From assembly GCF_036226765.1 (NCBI RefSeq), contig NZ_CP109017.1, forward strand, positions 3,854,501 to 3,918,500: a DNA stretch of 64,000 bases, given 5' to 3'. Position 1 is the stretch's first letter. The number at the start of each line of letters is the position of its first letter. Positions 59,281 to 64,000 of this stretch are shown here, in pieces. This DNA comes from Streptomyces sp. NBC_00670 (lineage in GTDB: Bacteria > Actinomycetota > Actinomycetes > Streptomycetales > Streptomycetaceae). Both the position numbers and the translations under genes were made by a program. The notes beneath the pieces are model-generated. The model ran no database searches, was not told the origin of the DNA, and saw only the letters and a list, made by a program, of their open reading frames with translations.

Positions 59281-60198
59281 ATGCATGCGGCACGACAAGG
59301 GCAATCCGTATTTCCCAGTGACAGCACCGCGGCCGGGCACCGAGCCGGCCGCCGGTCCGGGCGCCGGCGGAAACGCCCGCGGCGCCGGGGCCCGCGGCTA
59401 CTGCTCGCCATGGCCGCGGCCGTCGGCGTGCTCCTCCTGGGGGTGCACTTCCTGGGGGACGGCCGCAGCGACGCGTCGAGCGGTGCGCCGAAGCCGCAGG
59501 GGACGGGTGTGACCTCGGCGCCGGCCACGAGCGCCCACTCCAGCCCGGCCGCCTCCCCCTCCTCTTCCGCCGGCCGCACCGGCAAGGCAAGCCCCGGCCC
59601 CTCGCCGAGCCGGACCACGATCGAGGTCCCCCTGCGGGGCAGCGGCACATTCGTCACCGCGCAGGCCAGTGGCGAGACGGTGGGCAAGGGGTCCCGCCGG
59701 CTGCGCTACGTCGTGGAGGTCGAGACGGGACTCGACATCTCGCCGTCCGCCGCCGCGAAGGAGATCGCCGGGATACTCGGCGCCCCGCAGGGCTGGACCC
59801 ACGACCCGCGCAACGCGTTCCAGCTGGTGAGCGCGGGCGCGCCGCACGACCTCACCGTGAAGATCGCGACGCCGAAGACGGCGGACAGCCTGTGCTGGGC
59901 GGGCATCCACCAGGACACCGGGGGCGAGTACAACTGCGAGGTCCCCGGCGGGGTGGTGGTGAACCTCAAGCGCTGGGTCAAGGGCTCGCCCACGTTCACC
60001 GGGCCGATCCACGACTACCGGGCGCTGATCATCAACCACGAGATGGGGCACTTCCTCGGGCACGGACACGTCACGTGCCCGGGTGCCGGGCGGCCGGCCC
60101 CCGTGATGATGCAGCAGATCAAGGGGTTGCACGGGTGCGTCCCCAACGCCTGGCCCTACGACAAGAACGGTCAGTTCCTCACGGGACCGGCCGTGTGA
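59281..60198 (+). CDS. DUF3152 membrane-anchored metalloprotease-like protein
   Basis: 305 residues. A basic N-terminus (RRSGRRRKRPRRRGPRLL) and one membrane helix (LLLAMAAAVGVLLLGVHFL) are followed by a Ser/Pro/Thr linker and an extracellular DUF3152 domain. The zinc-type motif NHEMGHFLGHGH (about residue 255) and three cysteines (DSLCW, YNCEV, HVTCPG) are visible. Family members are probable secreted metallopeptidases of unknown substrate. The ATG at 59281 has a weak ribosome site; a leader codon triplet before it could extend the frame by three residues. Confidence 0.8.
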   Translation: MHAARQGQSVFPSDSTAAGHRAGRRSGRRRKRPRRRGPRLLLAMAAAVGVLLLGVHFLGDGRSDASSGAPKPQGTGVTSAPATSAHSSPAASPSSSAGRTGKASPGPSPSRTTIEVPLRGSGTFVTAQASGETVGKGSRRLRYVVEVETGLDISPSAAAKEIAGILGAPQGWTHDPRNAFQLVSAGAPHDLTVKIATPKTADSLCWAGIHQDTGGEYNCEVPGGVVVNLKRWVKGSPTFTGPIHDYRALIINHEMGHFLGHGHVTCPGAGRPAPVMMQQIKGLHGCVPNAWPYDKNGQFLTGPAV

Positions 60199-60254
60199 CC
60201 GTACGAGGCTCACGGGGGCACGGGGCGGGTGCGCGGCGCGGCTACCATCGGAGC

Positions 60255-60881
60255 ATGACGAGCAGGTTCGAGAACGCCCGGCGGGCCCATGGATTCACGC
60301 GCGAGGATGCCATGTTCGGCAACTATCTGTTTGCGGACGAGTCCAATTTCGACCTGCGCTACGTGGCTGATTACGGGCGGATCACCGAGATCGTCGACGC
60401 CTTGCGCGTACTCGGGATGCGGGTGGTGCTGACCAGTGGGTCGTTCGACATCATCCACGAGGGGCATTCCATGTATCTGGAGGCCGCCCGGAAATTCGGC
60501 GACTTCCTTATCGTCGGTCTCGACAGCGACGAGAAGATCCGGCAGCGCAAGGGGCCCAACCGGCCCGCCGTCCCCGAGATGGAGCGGCTGCGGATGGTCA
60601 CGCACCAGCGCGGCGTCGGCCTCGTCACCCTCAAGCAGGTCGACCACCCCCGCTGGAGCCTGATCGAGGCGGTCCGGCCCGACGTGCTCGTCGCCACGGC
60701 CGACACCTACGACGCCGAGGAGATCGCCGAGCTCGAGGCGAAGTACTGCGGCCGCGTCGAGGTGCTGGAGCGCATGGCGACGGTCAGCACCTCCGCCCGG
60801 CTGCGCCGCATCCAGCTCGGCCTCACCGAACGCGGCACCGGCCCCGCGGAGGCGGGCGACGGGCTCGCCGAGGAAGACTGA
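60255..60881 (+). CDS. Cytidylyltransferase-like nucleotidyltransferase
   Basis: 208 residues. The HxGH nucleotide motif appears in VLTSGSFDIIHEGHSMYLE, with FLIVGLDSDEKIRQRKGPNR after it and ERMATVSTSARLRRI matching the C-terminal STS element. Family members join CTP or ATP to phosphorylated sugars, polyols or cofactors (RfaE/TagD/PanC group). ATG 60255 has GGAG only one base away; ATG 60312 (MFGNYLF) has GAGG at five bases and is a fair alternative. The deaminase gene follows after 13 bases. Confidence 0.75.
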   Translation: MTSRFENARRAHGFTREDAMFGNYLFADESNFDLRYVADYGRITEIVDALRVLGMRVVLTSGSFDIIHEGHSMYLEAARKFGDFLIVGLDSDEKIRQRKGPNRPAVPEMERLRMVTHQRGVGLVTLKQVDHPRWSLIEAVRPDVLVATADTYDAEEIAELEAKYCGRVEVLERMATVSTSARLRRIQLGLTERGTGPAEAGDGLAEED

Positions 60882-60894
60882 GCGCACGACAGCG

Positions 60895-61815
60895 ATGACG
60901 ACAGCGATGACGACAGCGATGACGACGAAGCAGACGATCCTCTACCTGCCCGTCGTGCACGCCGGTTACGAGGACTTCCTCACCCGGCACGCCGACTCCG
61001 ACGAGATCCTGCTGCTCGGCCGCGGATTCGCCGAGGTCTTCCCCAAGCTCGCCAAGGACATCCGCGGCCTCGCCCCCGAGCGGGCCGCGCGGCACGCCCG
61101 GCTGATCGTGCCGGGGACCGAGGTGCGGGTGCTGGAGCCGGCCGACCTCGCCGCCGGCGCCGTCCGCGCCGGTCTCGTCGTCCTGCCCGACGAGGAGATC
61201 ATGCATCTGCTCGCCGCCCGCCCGGACTTCCCGGACGAGGCCGAGCTCCGCTTCGAGTCGACGTTCCTGCGCTGGGACCGCGAGTGGAGCCGCGCGGGCA
61301 GGCCCGCCGGCTTCGACGAGCGGATCTCGCGCGCCAAGCTGGACCGGCGGTTCATGACCGCGGCGCGGCGGGAGGCCGGGCGCAGCTCGGACTGGTGGCG
61401 GCAGGTCGGCGCGGTCGCGGCCCGTGACGGCGAGGTGCTCCGCGTCGCCCACAACCACCACCACCCCACCGAGTACACGCCCTACATCGACGGCGACCCG
61501 CGCAACGACTTCAGCCGGGGCGTACGGACGGACCTGTCCACCGCCATCCACGCCGAGGCGTCGCTGGTGGCCGGTGCCGCGGGCGAGGGGACGAGCCTGG
61601 CCGGCGCCGACCTCTACGTCAGCACGTTCCCCTGCCCGGGGTGCGCGCGGCTCGTCGTCGAGGCGGGGTTCCGCGCGTGTTACTTCGCCGGGCCGTACTC
61701 GATGCTGGACGGCGAGGAGATCCTGCGGGCGGGCGGTGTCGAGCTGGTGTGGGTCGACATGACAGGTGACGCGGGCGTACCTGCCGACGGACCTACGGGT
61801 TCGGCGTCGAACTGA
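60895..61815 (+). CDS. Deoxycytidylate-deaminase-like zinc protein
   Basis: 306 residues. The C-terminal half has the cytidine-deaminase zinc site: HAEASLV and STFPCPGCARLVVEAG (His/Glu and two Cys), as in dCMP deaminases. The N-terminal 150 residues (LPVVHAGYEDFLTRHADSDE) are an additional domain. The start lies in three copies of ATGACGACAGCG (60895, 60907, 60919), so three ATGs compete and copy-number slippage would change only the N-terminus. Its 3' end overlaps the convergent HIT gene by 23 bases. It probably makes dUMP or a modified uridylate. Confidence 0.75.
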   Translation: MTTAMTTAMTTKQTILYLPVVHAGYEDFLTRHADSDEILLLGRGFAEVFPKLAKDIRGLAPERAARHARLIVPGTEVRVLEPADLAAGAVRAGLVVLPDEEIMHLLAARPDFPDEAELRFESTFLRWDREWSRAGRPAGFDERISRAKLDRRFMTAARREAGRSSDWWRQVGAVAARDGEVLRVAHNHHHPTEYTPYIDGDPRNDFSRGVRTDLSTAIHAEASLVAGAAGEGTSLAGADLYVSTFPCPGCARLVVEAGFRACYFAGPYSMLDGEEILRAGGVELVWVDMTGDAGVPADGPTGSASN

Positions 61816-62263
61816 ACTTCATCCGGACCGGAACGAAGTCCTCCCCGGCCCGCTCCCCGGCCGTCTCCTCCCCCGTCCCCACCAGCACATGCACGTGCAG
61901 ATGCCGGATGGTCCCGCCCGTGTACCGGCAGTCGCCGTTGCGGGCGCCGAGGCCGTAGTGGCTCAGTCCGTACTCGTCCCGCACCGAGGCCAGGACCTCC
62001 CAGAAGTCCGCGCGGGACGCGGGGGAGAGGTCGAGCAGGTCGGGCGCGTGCTCCTTGGGGATGAGCAGCAGGTGCAGCCGGGTCCCGGCGTACGGGAACT
62101 CGTTCGGCGTGACCATCCAGTGCGCGGTCTCCCACAGCACCTGCTGCTTCTCGTGCGCGCGCAGCACGTCCGGGCAGAACAGGCAGACGCCCTCGCCGTC
62201 GAGCCGTTCCATCTCCGCCCGCTGGGCCTCGGTACGGCAGTTGCCGAAGTAGTACAGGCTCAT
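61793..62263 (-). CDS. HIT-family hydrolase
   Basis: 156 residues. The histidine triad reads TIRHLHVHVLVG. An N-terminal CLFCPDVLRAHEK may bind zinc, and MVTPNEFPYAGTRLHLLLIP is typical of the fold. HIT proteins cleave or transfer nucleoside monophosphates from dinucleotides. The ATG overlaps the DHFR stop by 4 bases, so it is the third gene of a thyA-folA-HIT operon. Confidence 0.82.
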   Translation of the reverse strand: MSLYYFGNCRTEAQRAEMERLDGEGVCLFCPDVLRAHEKQQVLWETAHWMVTPNEFPYAGTRLHLLLIPKEHAPDLLDLSPASRADFWEVLASVRDEYGLSHYGLGARNGDCRYTGGTIRHLHVHVLVGTGEETAGERAGEDFVPVRMKFSSTPNP

Positions 62264-62808
62264 CCCGGCACCCTCTCCGGCACCCCTCGCGGCACCCTGT
62301 CGAGGCGCAGGAACGAGTGCGGCGGCACCTCGCCGCCGCCCGGTACGTCGACGCGGGAGACCTCCGCGAAGCCGTCCAGCCAGCCCTCGGGCATCCGGGT
62401 GTCACCGGGCACCCGCACGTGCACCCGCGTGAGGTGGACGCGGTCGACGAACGGCAGTGCCTGCCGGTAGACGGAGGCGCCGCCGATCACGCAGACCTCG
62501 TCCGTGCCCGCCGCCCGCTCCAGCGCCCCGGCGGTGGCCAGCGCGTCGGCCACCGAACGCTCCCAGCGCACGCCCGCCACCTCGGGGACCGACCGCACCG
62601 ACCCGCTCACCACCACGTTCGTCCGGCGCGGCAGCGGCCGGCCGAGGCGGGCGACGATGGACTCGTGGGTCAGCCGGCCGAGCACCACCGCATGACCTTG
62701 CGTGAGTTCCTTGAAGTGCCGCAGATCGCCCGGGATGTGCCAGGGCAGGTCCCCGTCGCGGCCGATGACGTCGTTCTCGGCGGCGGCGACGATCAGAGAG
62801 GTGATCAT
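62260..62808 (-). CDS. folA: Dihydrofolate reductase
   Basis: 182 residues. The DHFR signature is clear: SLIVAAAENDVIGRDGDLPW, LRHFKELTQGHAVVLGRLTH (the family's MGRxTxES), and CVIGGASVYRQALPFVDRV. It regenerates tetrahydrofolate with NADPH, which is needed because thymidylate synthase consumes it. The ATG overlaps the ThyA-like stop by 4 bases. Confidence 0.92.
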   Translation of the reverse strand: MITSLIVAAAENDVIGRDGDLPWHIPGDLRHFKELTQGHAVVLGRLTHESIVARLGRPLPRRTNVVVSGSVRSVPEVAGVRWERSVADALATAGALERAAGTDEVCVIGGASVYRQALPFVDRVHLTRVHVRVPGDTRMPEGWLDGFAEVSRVDVPGGGEVPPHSFLRLDRVPRGVPERVPG

Positions 62809-63701
62809 GTCGCCACCGGGATGGAGCCGATGGCGGGATGCGGGTCGTAGTCCGCGAGGTCGAAGTGCTCGGGGCGGAAGGCGTGGATGTCCGTCACCCG
62901 GCGCCCGTCCTCGTTGAGCGTGACCGTCGGCAGCCGGCGCGGCTCGCGGTCGAGCATGACCTTCACGCGGTCCACCTGGTCCGCGTAGACGTGCGCGTCC
63001 GAGATGGTGTGGTAGTACCGGGCGGCCGGGATGCCGGTGAGGTGTTCGAGCATCAGCAGCAGGGCCGCGTACTGGATCATGTTCGACGGCACGCCGACCG
63101 GTACGTCGCCGGAGCGCTGGAACATGTGCAGATGCAGTTTCCCGCCGAGCACGCGGACGTGGACCCAGCCGTGGCAGGGGGAGATCGTGGTCTTCGGCGT
63201 CTTGCCCTCGCCGCGGATCTGGTACTGGGGGATCCAGGGGCTGACGAAATGGGTGCGGTCGCCCGGGAGTTCCGTCAGCTGCTCGACGAGGTGCTTGAAC
63301 TGGTCGAAGCCGGGCCCCTCGGCGGTGGGGAAGTCGTGGAACGCCCCGCCGTACGATCCCGGGCCCAGGTCGCCCGGCGGCAGCCCCCGGCGGGACGTCT
63401 TGCCCTCGCTCGCCCACGGCCCCCACCAGTCGCAGCCGAACTCGGCGAGCGCGTCGAGGGTGCGGGCGCCGTTGATGAACGCGCAGAGTTCGCCGATGGG
63501 CTTGCGCCAGAAACGGGCGAGGCTGCGCTCCGTGATGACGGGGAAACCGTTCGCCAGGTCGAAGCTCATCGTCTGCTGCATGAGGGTCAGCGCGTCGGGC
63601 CCCTGCCGGGTCGGCACCGGGATGCCGTCCTGAAGGAGGGCGCCCAGAATCCTGCGGTACTGCGCGTCAGGCGCACGGTCCGCATACGCACCGTATTCCA
63701 C
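62805..63701 (-). CDS. Thymidylate synthase (ThyA) family, divergent
   Basis: 298 residues. The catalytic Cys is in TISPCHGW, and QRSGDVPVGVPSNMIQYAAL keeps the Asn that favours a uracil base over cytosine. HTISDAHVYADQV aligns with HTLGDAHIY. However, the substrate loop has GDLGPGSYGGAFHDF instead of GDLGPVYGKQW, and the RR pair before the active site is altered (LPGDRTHF), so it is a divergent member. It could be the cell's dUMP methylase or act on a modified nucleotide. The GTG at 63701 has AGAGGG seven bases upstream. The stretch 63702-64000 holds no gene I can support. Confidence 0.8.
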   Translation of the reverse strand: MEYGAYADRAPDAQYRRILGALLQDGIPVPTRQGPDALTLMQQTMSFDLANGFPVITERSLARFWRKPIGELCAFINGARTLDALAEFGCDWWGPWASEGKTSRRGLPPGDLGPGSYGGAFHDFPTAEGPGFDQFKHLVEQLTELPGDRTHFVSPWIPQYQIRGEGKTPKTTISPCHGWVHVRVLGGKLHLHMFQRSGDVPVGVPSNMIQYAALLLMLEHLTGIPAARYYHTISDAHVYADQVDRVKVMLDREPRRLPTVTLNEDGRRVTDIHAFRPEHFDLADYDPHPAIGSIPVAT

Positions 63702-64000
63702 GGAGTTGCCCTCTTCCCGCTCGTCGTCCCGGTGACCTTTCGGGGCCCCAGGGTACTGGGCCACCGGGCGCCCCCGAGCCACCCACCCGGCCCGTGACCT
63801 GCCCCGCACCCGCCTCGCGGCCCCGCCGGTGACGTGCTCGGAGCACGTGTGCGAACCGCCCCCGGCACGCCGCGCCACACCCCCGGGACAGGGCTGTGTA
63901 CCGGTGAGTTGGGGCGTACGGTGGGGGGCGGTTCAGGAGTTCCGACGTTCCGCACGGGGCAGGGGTGCCGCCTGCGAGGGCGTCTTTTTGATGCCGTAAC

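Overview
The window is chromosomal DNA from a Streptomyces or a close actinomycete. G+C is very high, starts are often GTG, many genes overlap by 4 bases (GTGA/ATGA), and the families present are typical of the genus: a SARP/AfsR-type regulator, an ECF41 sigma factor, a class F sortase, MMPL and DHA2 transporters, and partner-switching sigma regulators. There is no rRNA operon and no CRISPR array. One complete tRNA gene is present, tRNA-Gly(CCC) at 56058-56131 on the minus strand.

1-8.5 kb: end of a LuxR regulator overlapping a methyltransferase; a TerD domain fused to a PD-(D/E)xK-like nuclease domain; a membrane protein with a very long Gly/Pro repeat; an ECF41 sigma factor with its FAD/NAD oxidoreductase partner. 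8.7-16.3 kb: an AfsR-like SARP divergent from an NB-ARC/TPR protein, then a two-gene operon with a GT-B-like transferase. Three CCTTGCA-type heptamers with an exact 11-bp period (SARP-operator geometry) lie upstream of that operon. 16.4-21.1 kb: a TetR/quinone-oxidoreductase pair and a MerR/double-hydrolase pair, both with readable operator-promoters. 21.3-31.6 kb: an orphan sugar-binding lipoprotein, an ECF sigma factor with a membrane partner, a sortase with a small surface protein, acetyltransferase, DUF4328 and DUF5701 proteins, a Tat-exported tannase-like hydrolase, a Ser/Thr kinase with an apparent frameshift, and a universal stress protein.

31.7-41.7 kb: an export region. An MMPL pump is coupled to a NarL-type two-component system, an MFS exporter is coupled to a FAD monooxygenase, and a second MFS gene is divergent from an Lrp/AsnC regulator. 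The MMPL gene and the first MFS gene carry homologous leaders of about 156 bp. 41.9-46 kb: small hypothetical genes, VapBC, and an ArsR/ArsI-CadI pair with a likely arsC remnant. 46-48.5 kb: an RsbQ-RsbP-RsbV-like stress cassette.

48.7-56.1 kb is the most interesting part: a 7.4-kb degenerate integrative element inserted in tRNA-Gly(CCC), bounded by 48-bp att repeats. It carries a 1410-bp IS256-family element with an 8-bp target duplication, a minimal CBASS-like pair (CD-NTase plus SLATT two-TM effector), an 829-bp gap with no recognisable gene, a nuclease-like gene, a 169-bp nested inverted repeat, wrecks of an XRE regulator and a tyrosine integrase, and a DUF5677-like gene.

56.2-64 kb: an AfsQ-like two-component operon with a lipoprotein, preceded by three GTTAC repeats at 22-bp spacing; a DUF3152 metalloprotease-like protein; and a nucleotide-metabolism group (cytidylyltransferase-like, deoxycytidylate-deaminase-like, HIT, DHFR, ThyA-like).
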